Positions 1 through 6,352 of a DNA stretch of 17,999 nt are shown here, one piece after another. The number at the start of each line of letters is the position of its first letter. Positions within the stretch are counted from its first letter, which is position 1. This DNA comes from Candidatus Parcubacteria bacterium. Lineage in GTDB: Bacteria > Patescibacteriota > Minisyncoccia > Phycocordibacterales > UBA12088. The notes beneath the pieces were generated by a model. It was not told the origin of the DNA and ran no database searches. It saw only the letters and a list, made by a program, of their open reading frames with translations. The stretch is from contig RFKD01000017.1 in NCBI GenBank assembly GCA_003694545.1, forward strand, positions 1 to 17,999, written 5' to 3'. The position numbers were made by a program, and so were the translations under genes.

Positions 1-1689
1 AGCTTTCCGATACGCTATGTGATTCAGCTGGTGAAGTCTGAAGATGTGTTCCCGCTCCTCTATAGCATGGCGGAGGACCGATGGGAGGTTGCGCTGCCCG
101 GCCTCGGCGGCGCACCCGGAAGCTTGTCTGCGAGCGCGGACAGATTGAGGGCGCCCTTTAAAAAATCTTGCAAGGCGCTTTCCCTCCCGCGCCGCGGTGC
201 CGCCCTTGCGTCCTTCCTTCGTAAGGAAGGGTGGCAAGAGTGGTCCGCGCCGACAAAACGAAAGAAGGGCGCTTCGGGAGACGCCTTCGTCCTGCCGATC
301 CGAACGCATCGGAGAGTGCAGCTGCAATTCCTAGATCGGCTCGTGCGCCATACCCGAGCCCCGCGACACCATCAATACCTCATCCAACTCCAAGAACCTT
401 CCTTAATCGCGGAAGCGGTCGTGCCGTACCGGTTTCAGTATGAACAGCTGAAGGAGGTGGTCGGCCGTAAAGCTCCCTTAACGGAACTGGAGCAGTGGGG
501 GTACCATCAGATGGGAGAGCCTGAAAAGCGTCGCCTTTTTTACGCGCTACCCATAACGATCGCTCACGGCGGCAAGGCGCCGGCAAAGGGATCAAAGGGA
601 GCGTTGCGAGTTGTGGGTGTTGATGTGGGAGAGTATGGCGTCGCGTGGGTGGTGCTCAGGGGGGAAGAAGGCGCCAAAGACGCCGAACCGACGACGCTTG
701 CCCTCCATTCTATGGGCTTTGAATCATCAGGAGCCCTGCGTAAAATTCGCGACCGCTATGAAGAAATACAGGCTCGTCAACAGCGCAGCGACTTCAGTGA
801 GCGCACAACGAAGGTGGCGCGCGTGCGCGAGCAGGCGATTACAGCCCTGCGCAACAAGCTTCACGATGTCTTGCTGCGCCACCGCGACGGGAAGATAGTA
901 TACGAGTATAACATCAGCGCGTTTGAAACGGGGTCGCAGCGTGTGGTGCGGATTTACGATTCCGTGAAGCGGGCGGATGTTGATCTGAAGGCGCAGGGCA
1001 AATTAAGCCCTCGACATCTCTGGGGGGATAAAGTGGCAGCTCCTTTGCCAGGCGCGCAGCTGGGAGCCGCCCATTCGAGTTATTTGTGTTCCCACTGTTG
1101 TCGGGGCGTGCATCAAAAAGGAAATGGGGCGACGGTGCGTGCCGTTCGGTGGAGTTCTCTGGGAGGGAAGAGGACTGAACAAATTGTGGAGCTGGATTGG
1201 AAAGGAGATATTGTGCTGGGTTATGTGGAAGGGAAGGCGCTTTCTCCGGGCGACACGCTTTCTTTCAGTGAAGCGCAACGGGCGGCAAGGGCGTACGCGC
1301 GTCCTCCCATCGTCAAGGAAAACGGGGCGACAATCACTCTTACGGATAGGGGTGATGAGGTAGCGCGTCAGCTCGGCATTGCCGCCGACGACCTTATTCG
1401 TTTTGCTGCCGCGCGGGGCAATAGCTCGGTCTTTGTCTGTCCGTTTGCCGATTGCGGGCACATTGCTGACGCTGACGCGCAGGCGGCGCTTTGGATGGCG
1501 CTGCGGTATGTTGTTCGCAAGCCTACGCTCGGGAAGAAGGGGAAGAAGAGTAAAGCGGGAGCAAAAGAAGAAAAGGATGATCTTGAAAAGATAATCGCTT
1601 CCACTTTAGTTCTTGCGAAATCACACCGCCTTACTGTCCCGCTCAATGTTCGGCTCACAGGTTGGCGCTCCGACATACATCGGTTTTGA
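1..1689 (+). CDS. cas12d: Cas12d (CasY) type V-D CRISPR effector nuclease, C-terminal part (5' end outside window)
   Basis: RNA-guided DNA nuclease of the type V-D CRISPR system. The frame is open through base 1, so the gene is cut by the window edge; 562 residues are visible, against about 1,200 for the family. Counting from base 1, the RuvC-I motif GVDVGEYGVAW puts the catalytic Asp at residue 208. RuvC-II (KIVYEYNISAFE) has Glu at 302 and RuvC-III (ADADAQAA) has Asp at 492. Cysteines CSHCC (363-367) and CPFADC (480-485) would form the zinc site. The segments GEYG, ARVRE...LRN, KRADV and RPPI...EN match CasY as I remember it, in order and spacing, which separates it from Cas12a, b and e. 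A Lys-rich stretch follows RuvC-III. GC content resembles the core genes, so it is not obviously a recent arrival. cas1 and the array are not in the window. The family assignment rests on remembered sequences, not a search. Confidence 0.93.
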   Translation, partial: SFPIRYVIQLVKSEDVFPLLYSMAEDRWEVALPGLGGAPGSLSASADRLRAPFKKSCKALSLPRRGAALASFLRKEGWQEWSAPTKRKKGASGDAFVLPIRTHRRVQLQFLDRLVRHTRAPRHHQYLIQLQEPSLIAEAVVPYRFQYEQLKEVVGRKAPLTELEQWGYHQMGEPEKRRLFYALPITIAHGGKAPAKGSKGALRVVGVDVGEYGVAWVVLRGEEGAKDAEPTTLALHSMGFESSGALRKIRDRYEEIQARQQRSDFSERTTKVARVREQAITALRNKLHDVLLRHRDGKIVYEYNISAFETGSQRVVRIYDSVKRADVDLKAQGKLSPRHLWGDKVAAPLPGAQLGAAHSSYLCSHCCRGVHQKGNGATVRAVRWSSLGGKRTEQIVELDWKGDIVLGYVEGKALSPGDTLSFSEAQRAARAYARPPIVKENGATITLTDRGDEVARQLGIAADDLIRFAAARGNSSVFVCPFADCGHIADADAQAALWMALRYVVRKPTLGKKGKKSKAGAKEEKDDLEKIIASTLVLAKSHRLTVPLNVRLTGWRSDIHRF

Positions 1690-1824
1690 GTGGAGGAGCG
1701 CGAAAGGTGAAGCGAGGGTTGACGCGCTCCAAATTTTGTGCTAAAAGAATGTTGCCCAGAAGGCATAAAATCCCTCGGGGCATATTCTGGCGCCAGTGGA
1801 AGAAGGTTTGCCGCCTTAAGGCAG
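1690..1824 (+). other. Inverted-repeat-rich 3' region of cas12d; possible site of a small RNA
   Basis: No ORF is credible here. An 8-bp perfect stem pairs GGAGCGCG (1695-1702) with CGCGCTCC (1723-1730). A 6-bp stem pairs CCAGAA (1756-1761) with TTCTGG (1785-1790), and it competes with TGCCC (1753-1757) pairing GGGCA (1778-1782). The palindromes CTGGCGCCAG (1787-1796) and GCCTTAAGGC (1813-1822) follow. The run ends directly at a strong terminator, so an RNA of about 130-180 bases, or a structured cas12d 3' UTR, is plausible. Type V-D systems need a scoutRNA encoded near the effector; whether this is it cannot be decided from sequence alone. Confidence 0.3.
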
Positions 1825-1867
1825 AAAAACACCCCCGCCCGCGCTTCGCGCGGGCGGGGGTGTTTTT
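1825..1867. terminator. Strong bidirectional intrinsic terminator
   Basis: A perfect 20-bp stem (1825-1844 with 1848-1867) has a 3-base loop and a GC-rich core. It is flanked by an A-run on the left and a T-run on the right, so it has a U-tract when read on either strand. It sits between convergent genes: cas12d from the left and the KH-like gene from the right. Confidence 0.92.
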
Positions 1868-1945
1868 TGAAGGGGGTAGGGAAGGGGAAGCACCATTCGG
1901 CACCATTGCGATGGGGCCTTGCACCTTCGTTCCCTTGTGAACACT

Positions 1946-2278
1946 TCAGAGCACCTCAATTTTCCCAATAAGGGGCAGATCTTCTTGATCGTATCCTCGC
2001 GCAAGGCGCGCTCGCACCGAGCACAACAAAAAGCGTATCGCGCGCACATTGTTGCCCTTAAAGCCGATGAGTTGCTGGCGCGCCTCATCGTCCGGCGGGA
2101 CGAGGAAGAATCGGTAGGCGGCGCGACCAATAAAGTCTTTTTCTTCGACAATATGCACACGCACAAACTTTCCCGTAAGTCCGCGAGCAAGCAGCGCGAG
2201 CGCGATCTTCAGTTGTTGGGAGGATGGTGCAATTCGGGAGGATGAACGGATAGGGGTAAGGGGAGAAACAAGTGTCAT
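1946..2278 (-). CDS. KH-domain-like RNA-binding protein (KhpA-like), 110 aa
   Basis: Small protein that probably binds RNA. The C-terminal half reads VPPDDEARQQLIGFKGNNVR followed by AIRFLL. This has the GxxG loop of a KH domain (GFKG, residues 72-75) followed by a helix with the AIR..L pattern seen in KhpA-type single-KH proteins. The first 35 residues are Ser/Pro-rich and look disordered. The ATG at 2278 is the only good start; there is no clear Shine-Dalgarno. It lies 57 bases downstream of the gene ending at 2336 and may share its transcript. It converges on cas12d across the terminator at 1825-1867. KhpA usually sits with rpsP or rimM, and this location differs. A role in CRISPR RNA handling would be speculation. 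The KH call is by eye from one motif and could be wrong. Confidence 0.55.
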   Translation of the reverse strand: MTLVSPLTPIRSSSRIAPSSQQLKIALALLARGLTGKFVRVHIVEEKDFIGRAAYRFFLVPPDDEARQQLIGFKGNNVRAIRFLLCSVRARLARGYDQEDLPLIGKIEVL

Positions 2279-2335
2279 ACACTGATGGTTAGGAAGGGGG
2301 TAATGAGGGGCAGAAGAGGCGCGCGGAGGGCTACC

Positions 2336-2923
2336 TCATTCTTCATCATACTCGCGCAGGAGCCGAAGGGGATCCCTGCCTTCTCCTTCACTGTAGGATT
2401 GCAGCCAGTGTTCAACAAGCGGGTTGAGGTCAAGCTTTTCTATCTCACGCTGGGCGTGGCGCCATATTGCCCGCGCGATGAGCGCCGCGGCTTGGCGGGC
2501 GGCTTTGCTGTCTTTGGCGAGGATTTTGACGATGTCGTCTGCGTGCTTTCGGAGAACCTCTGCTGTTATCAGTTTTTTCAGGTGCGGCGGTCTTTGCGGA
2601 ATGAGGTAGCGCAGTGTGTCGTCGCGCGCGCCGCCCCACGCCCAGCGCAGAGAATGGGCGTAAAAGCGCAGGAGGTAGGGGTCGGCAGGGTAGTCGGCAT
2701 CCCAGCAAAGGGCCATCTCGCCTTCGCTGAGCAAACCCCTCACGAAGCAATGCTCGCATTTCTCCGTGAAAGCGTATTCCCACAAATTACGCGCGTAGTA
2801 GCCAAGGCGCGGCTCTTCGGGAGCGGCAAACGGGTTGGTGAGGTGTTTAAAGTAGCCCCAAGGGAGGGGAGGCAACGCTTCCGCCGCTTTGCGGCAGGAA
2901 GAACAGGTAAGATCAAGGTCCAT
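2336..2923 (-). CDS. Unrecognised protein with two CxxC pairs, about 195 aa
   Basis: I do not recognise the family. From the ATG at 2923 the protein has CSSC at residues 7-10 and CEHC at 56-59, the arrangement of a four-cysteine zinc site. Between them is an aromatic-rich stretch with several Tyr and Trp. The C-terminal half is Arg/Lys/Ala-rich and probably helical (KHADDIVKILAKDSKAARQA). There is no signal peptide and no membrane segment, so it is probably cytoplasmic. An in-frame TTG at 2944 could add seven residues (start LVNLLRR). The ATG is preferred only because it is ATG; neither start has a convincing Shine-Dalgarno. The gene is transcribed divergently from the gene at 3414 and lies upstream of the KH-like gene. 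The opposite strand is also open over much of this length, but this frame has the coherent Cys pairs and protein-like composition. Confidence 0.7.
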   Translation of the reverse strand: MDLDLTCSSCRKAAEALPPLPWGYFKHLTNPFAAPEEPRLGYYARNLWEYAFTEKCEHCFVRGLLSEGEMALCWDADYPADPYLLRFYAHSLRWAWGGARDDTLRYLIPQRPPHLKKLITAEVLRKHADDIVKILAKDSKAARQAAALIARAIWRHAQREIEKLDLNPLVEHWLQSYSEGEGRDPLRLLREYDEE

Positions 2924-3398
2924 ACGGCGCAAAAGGTTAACCAAACCTGCTAATAAACTGATAAAAAACTTCCTCCCTTCTTATTTTTTATTAAGAAGGG
3001 CAGGCATTTCCTATTGGCCCATGCTCCCGCTGGTTGGTAAGAATAGGGAGGAGGGCTCTGAAAGCCGCCGTCTTTTTGACGGAAGGGGCCTTACGCGGCC
3101 GCACGTCGCGCTCACAATAGCGCCAATCGCACTCTTTAGAATAGCGCTCCCGGCGCGATCGTCAAGGTCCGGGGGCGCCGATCAATCACCTGGCTACGGC
3201 TTCCAAAGAGAGCGTTTGCGTCAGTAAGCAGTGTTTTGGTTTTTTGTATAAACGACGCGGTTCTCGCTCTCAGAATTGCGCCTCCTCAGCGATTCGTGTG
3301 GGAAGGCTAGTAGAAGGGCGCGGCGGAACAAGGGTGGGGCGTTAAGGGTGGCAGATGAGGGTAAATCGTATATGATTGTAAAAATTTTGATGTGAGGG
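2924..3398. other. Long intergenic region between divergent genes, no recognised gene
   Basis: I see no convincing ORF, tRNA, RNase P, SRP or tmRNA signature in these roughly 475 bases. The left part (2945-3000) is AT-rich and has a 9-bp inverted repeat. The middle (3050-3350) is GC-rich with small hairpins: CCGTC-TTTTT-GACGG at 3068-3082, and competing GGCGC/GCGCC and GATCG/CGATC pairs around 3153-3185. The right end carries the promoter of the gene at 3414, plus a second TATGAT at 3371-3376. It could hold an undetected structured RNA. Confidence 0.5.
2975..3000. repeat. Inverted repeat, 9-bp stem with T-rich loop
   Basis: CCCTTCTTA (2975-2983) pairs perfectly with TAAGAAGGG (2992-3000) across an 8-base loop. 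On the - strand it is followed six bases later by a run of six T, so it could be a weak terminator for something transcribed leftward. It could equally be an operator upstream of the gene starting at 2923. On the + strand no T-run follows. Confidence 0.5.
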
Positions 3399-3407
3399 TG
3401 GTATGAT
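3399..3407 (+). promoter_or_regulatory. Extended -10 promoter, leaderless start at 3414
   Basis: TGG followed by TATGAT (3402-3407), then six bases, then ATG at 3414. The predicted first transcribed base is the A of the start codon. No good -35 box is seen at 17 bases, as expected for extended -10 promoters. The same layout precedes three other genes in the window. Confidence 0.6.
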
Positions 3408-3413
3408 TTGTCT

Positions 3414-4097
3414 ATGGGTCACAGGCGTAAAACATACCGTCGTTGGACGAAAGGAATGCTCCACCAAATGATTTTACGGTTCTTCCAAGAGAACGGACGT
3501 TTTCCCAACACCTACGATTTTGATGAATGTGAATTTCTCCCCAGTGCACGCCAAATACAAAGAAGGTTTGGGGGCATTACTGAATTGGGTAAAAACATCA
3601 ATTTGCCCCTGCATGACGAGCGAAAAGGGAAGAGGCGATCACAAAAAGTGAGCGCTTTTTGGAGGCGAGCAAAAGACTGGGAAAGAAAAACAAGCGAAGA
3701 GCTCGTTCAAATTTTTGGGGAGATTGCAGTACATGAGGAAAAGCAACTTGTGCTGGATGGTGTGAGGGGGCTTCGAACTTTTCGAGTTGACTTTATGGTG
3801 TACACCCCCTGGGGAGAAAAATGGGGCATTGACATTTTCTTCCCAACTCATATCAAAAGTTTTGAGGGTATCGTGCGGCATAAGATAAAAAAGTATCATT
3901 TGCTTACTCACAATTTTCCTCAGGTTCGCTGGTTTTTTGTTTGCGTAAACCCTTCGTTTAGTGCAGAGAATTTACGCTATATCCAGACAAAAATCCAGCA
4001 TCTACTTCCTTCCGAATGCATCGTGACGAATTATGAGTGTTTTATCACAACGGCTCGCAAATTGGTGGGGAATTTTCGTAAGAATAAGAAAATATAA
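3414..4097 (+). CDS. Possible nuclease: homing-endonuclease-like N-terminal repeat plus PD-(D/E)XK-like fold, 227 aa
   Basis: Not a family I can name with certainty. Residues about 12-65 have the pattern F..NGRFPN...F......LPSARQIQRRFGGITELGK, which resembles the short helical repeat found with HNH and homing endonucleases, thought to contact DNA. Residues 120-165 read RVDFMVYTPWGEKWGIDIFFP with lysines at 157-160. The spacing Asp126, Asp140, Lys157/159/160 is reminiscent of PD-(D/E)XK nuclease folds, but the exact (D/E)xK motif is not clear. The protein is basic with no membrane segment. The ATG at 3414 fits the leaderless promoter; a TTG at 3408 behind a GAGGGTGG purine run is the alternative. 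It stands alone, in AT-rich sequence unlike the core genes, which suggests acquisition. The function is inferred and unproven. Confidence 0.75.
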   Translation: MGHRRKTYRRWTKGMLHQMILRFFQENGRFPNTYDFDECEFLPSARQIQRRFGGITELGKNINLPLHDERKGKRRSQKVSAFWRRAKDWERKTSEELVQIFGEIAVHEEKQLVLDGVRGLRTFRVDFMVYTPWGEKWGIDIFFPTHIKSFEGIVRHKIKKYHLLTHNFPQVRWFFVCVNPSFSAENLRYIQTKIQHLLPSECIVTNYECFITTARKLVGNFRKNKKI

Positions 4098-4305
4098 AGT
4101 TTTGTAATAACAAGAAAAGATCTAAATAGGGTGTAAAGTTAAAGGGGTTTTGTTACGTCGACGAATATATCTTTTACGACATTAAGGTCTCTACATTCAA
4201 AGTGTCTTTATTTTTATTAAGGGCTTCAGGTTCTTGATATCCTTTCCTGTTATCTTTTCTCTTCTGTTGCTTCTGTTTATGTCCTGTTTTTCTTCTTATG
4301 TTCCT
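4098..4305. other. AT-rich gap between convergent genes
   Basis: About 208 bases between the stops of the gene at 3414-4097 and the gene at 4306-5865. It is strongly AT-rich and T-rich on the + strand toward 4305. I see no strong hairpin with a T-run and no gene. Weak pairings such as GTCG/CGAC around 4158-4181 are not persuasive. Confidence 0.5.
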
Positions 4306-5865
4306 TTATGTCTTCTTTTGTTTCTTCGGTTTGTTGTTGTCCAGCCGTTCCAACCAGGTGTGAATATTTTCATCTACGATTGGCATATCAAGTATTTTTT
4401 GCCGGATATTGAGGTATGCATCAGCCAGCAATCCCCAAAGTGCGTCTTGGTTCTCGTGAGGAATCTGGTGAGAAGAAATTTCCTGACCATATCTTTCCTG
4501 CAACAGAGTTATTACAGCTTGTTTTTGTGTTTCTGTCCAAACGCGAATTCCAAATTCTACATCATTTAAATAAGTTAAAAGCTTTCGCTTTGCTTCTATA
4601 TAAGCTGTAACAACCTGCTTGTTGTAAGCCAGTTGTGGATATATCACGATTGGCAGACGAAAAGTAAGACACACTTGTTGTTCTATTATGTCTTCATAAG
4701 GTGTAGGGTTGAAGGCAGTGTCGACGCCTTGTTGTCGCGCGACAGCCACGTACTCTGAAATGGGCAGACCTTCTTTGGGGACAGAAAGACGCATCTTGCT
4801 CTTTCTTGTTGTGGTTGCTTGGATAATCCCATCCTCTTTCGTAAAGACAATTGAATACACGATCATTTCTTGTGATATATCCTCGGTTTGTCCCGAAACG
4901 ACAGATAACCTTGGAACTATCGCAGTCAGTTCTCCTAATTGGTGAGGTTGGTCCGAGGAAGGGTGCCAATGCATAATGGCGAATGCTTGTTGTTTTCTGC
5001 CTTCAATAGGGGTCAGATTTATTTTGTAAAGGAATGGGTTTGAAAAATCCACTCTTTTGTCCAGTAATTGCGCTATATCTGCGTCCAGTTGATGCTCTTC
5101 TCGCTCCTCGAGCGCAGGAATCTCGCTAAGATAGCGGCGTAATGAGGCAAAGAGGTCAAAAAGCTGTTTGGAAATTTCTGAGATCTGCTGTTCGGTTTCC
5201 TGGGGTTTTTCTTTTGTTGCTTTAAGGGATTCGATAAAAGCGCGTGCCAAATCTTTAAAAGAGGCTGGTTCTCCAGCAATCTTTTTTTCCTCGAAAAAAA
5301 TACCAGCGAGATGAGCCCCCTTCTCTTTGAGTGCTTCAGCTTTTTGTAAAATTGGTTGTAATTCTTCTGATAGACCCTGCCACAACGGCTTAATTGATGG
5401 GTTGAAACTTGCTTCTTCTGGATTGTGAAATAGTTTGGGAGGCACTGTTCCGGACGACTGCTTCAGCAGGTCGTCATACTTCGCGAGGTCAACGAGATGC
5501 ATCCATCTTTGGTGGGGGATGAGACATAAAAGTGTAGTGAGTACCGAGAACAAAGAATCTCTATCTTCGTAGTATTCTCTTGAGACCATCTTGAGCAATG
5601 CCCGCTGTAGGCGTTGCAAGTTATTGAATTGCATCCTGGCGATGCGTTCTAGAAGCTGATGCGCGTTTTGAAGCCCGGAATGCTCCAGCTGTGTGTTCAT
5701 TTCTGCTATTTGAGGTTGACTGAGTATTTCTGAAATCACGAGGTCTTGTTGTTTCTTTCTTTGTTCTTTTCCCTTTTTTTCTTTTCGTTCAACGTGAGAG
5801 CCATCCACTCCTTCTGAAGCAAACAAAGGCCTTGGGGGCTGTGGGCCTGAGGAAAAAGGGTTCAT
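4306..5865 (-). CDS. Unrecognised 519-aa protein, probably soluble, with charged ends and helical middle
   Basis: I do not recognise this protein. Residues 1-45 are Pro/Ser- then Lys/Glu-rich (VERKEKKGKEQRKKQQ) and probably disordered. Residues about 45-300 are Leu/Gln/Glu-rich and helical, with possible coiled coil around 175-275. Residues about 300-420 look beta-rich (FAIMHWHPSS, LTAIVPRLSVVSG, MIVYSIVFTKEDG). A helical stretch and a Lys-rich tail (NNKPKKQKKT) close it. There is no signal peptide and no membrane segment. The ATG overlaps the stop of the DUF3467-like gene as ATGA, so the two are probably translationally coupled and may act together. The sequence is AT-richer than the core genes. 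It may be a cytoplasmic regulatory or scaffold protein, but this is a guess from composition. Confidence 0.8.
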   Translation of the reverse strand: MNPFSSGPQPPRPLFASEGVDGSHVERKEKKGKEQRKKQQDLVISEILSQPQIAEMNTQLEHSGLQNAHQLLERIARMQFNNLQRLQRALLKMVSREYYEDRDSLFSVLTTLLCLIPHQRWMHLVDLAKYDDLLKQSSGTVPPKLFHNPEEASFNPSIKPLWQGLSEELQPILQKAEALKEKGAHLAGIFFEEKKIAGEPASFKDLARAFIESLKATKEKPQETEQQISEISKQLFDLFASLRRYLSEIPALEEREEHQLDADIAQLLDKRVDFSNPFLYKINLTPIEGRKQQAFAIMHWHPSSDQPHQLGELTAIVPRLSVVSGQTEDISQEMIVYSIVFTKEDGIIQATTTRKSKMRLSVPKEGLPISEYVAVARQQGVDTAFNPTPYEDIIEQQVCLTFRLPIVIYPQLAYNKQVVTAYIEAKRKLLTYLNDVEFGIRVWTETQKQAVITLLQERYGQEISSHQIPHENQDALWGLLADAYLNIRQKILDMPIVDENIHTWLERLDNNKPKKQKKT

Positions 5866-6149
5866 AACTCCAAGTGGCGGGTGAAGTGGTGTTTGACGGT
5901 CTTATCAATAGTTTGGGCAAGGCGCATCGCGTGCTGCGGCGAAAGCGCGATTTCGCTTAAGAGAACGCCCTGTTGAGTTCCCGGGCGCACATAAAGGAAC
6001 TGCAAAATCACCGCGTCGTCAGTAACATTTACGCGCACCGTGTTTGAGTACTGCGCACTTGCGCCGGTGTGGGAGAAAATCTCCACCCCTTGTGGATCTC
6101 CTTGTCCGGGCGGATTCGGATGTTTCGATTGATTCGCGCCTTTTGTCAT
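5862..6149 (-). CDS. DUF3467-like small protein, 95 aa
   Basis: Small cytoplasmic protein of unknown biochemical role. After a disordered Pro/Gly/Gln-rich N-terminus (residues 1-30) comes the pattern YSNTVRVNVTDDAVILQFLY, then LSEIALSPQHAMRLAQTIDK. This matches the DUF3467 layout as I know it: beta strands with N.V.V....DD.V.L.F, then an SPQHA..L helix. The start is set at the ATG at 6149 because an extended -10 box ends exactly six bases before it. An upstream ATG at 6173 would add eight residues but lies upstream of and across that box. The stop overlaps the ATG of the 519-residue gene by four bases, so the two form one operon. The family assignment is from pattern only. Confidence 0.75.
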   Translation of the reverse strand: MTKGANQSKHPNPPGQGDPQGVEIFSHTGASAQYSNTVRVNVTDDAVILQFLYVRPGTQQGVLLSEIALSPQHAMRLAQTIDKTVKHHFTRHLEL

Positions 6150-6155
6150 AAGGCC

Positions 6156-6164
6156 ATTATAGCA
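6156..6164 (-). promoter_or_regulatory. Extended -10 promoter, leaderless start of the DUF3467-like gene
   Basis: On the - strand: TGC then TATAAT (6161 down to 6156), then GGCCTT, then ATG at 6149. The -10 hexamer is a perfect consensus match. The predicted +1 is the A of ATG. There is no clear -35 box. Confidence 0.75.
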
Positions 6165-6321
6165 TACATTCACAGGAGAGTTTTACTCACCTCCTTCCCC
6201 TCTTGAGGTGCTATGTTCTTTAATGTCGTAAAACATTATTACCTTCCACTGTGCCGCGAGTGTGCCACAATGTGCTAATTTTCTCCTCCCGGGTGTTGTG
6301 GTGTGTGTGGATGGGCTCTGT

Positions 6322-6352
6322 AAAAAGGCGACTGAAGCGCTTTAGTGCGCTT
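6322..6352 (-). terminator. Weak candidate terminator after the M23 gene
   Basis: Directly after the stop codon on the - strand, AAGCGC pairs with GCGCTT (6352-6347 with 6340-6335) across a 6-base loop. Eight bases then separate the stem from a run of five T (6326-6322). Short stem and offset T-run make this a weak call. The rest of 6174-6321 shows no gene. Confidence 0.35.

Noticed and set aside
1762..1790. Resemblance of the reverse complement of 1762-1785 to a Cas12d repeat (CCCCGA...GGG..TTTATGCC)
   Set aside because: Only a loose hairpin-plus-tail likeness to remembered repeats, in a single copy. Not enough to call a degenerate repeat.
2285..2953. Long open frame on the + strand over the CxxC-pair gene
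   Set aside because: It mirrors the - strand gene, lacks recognisable motifs and crosses into the AT-rich gap. The - strand frame has paired cysteines and better composition.
3050..3200. Possible SRP, RNase P or tmRNA gene in the GC-rich intergenic part
   Set aside because: None of the conserved core sequences of these RNAs is present; AAGGTCCGGGGG only loosely recalls the SRP loop.
1690..3413. Possible CRISPR array next to cas12d
   Set aside because: I looked for regularly spaced repeats of 24-37 bases on both strands and saw none. The short inverted repeats at 1695-1822 are not direct repeats with spacers.
6174..6321. Possible gene between the DUF3467-like and M23 genes
   Set aside because: Open frames here are short, lack a start signal and show no protein-like pattern.
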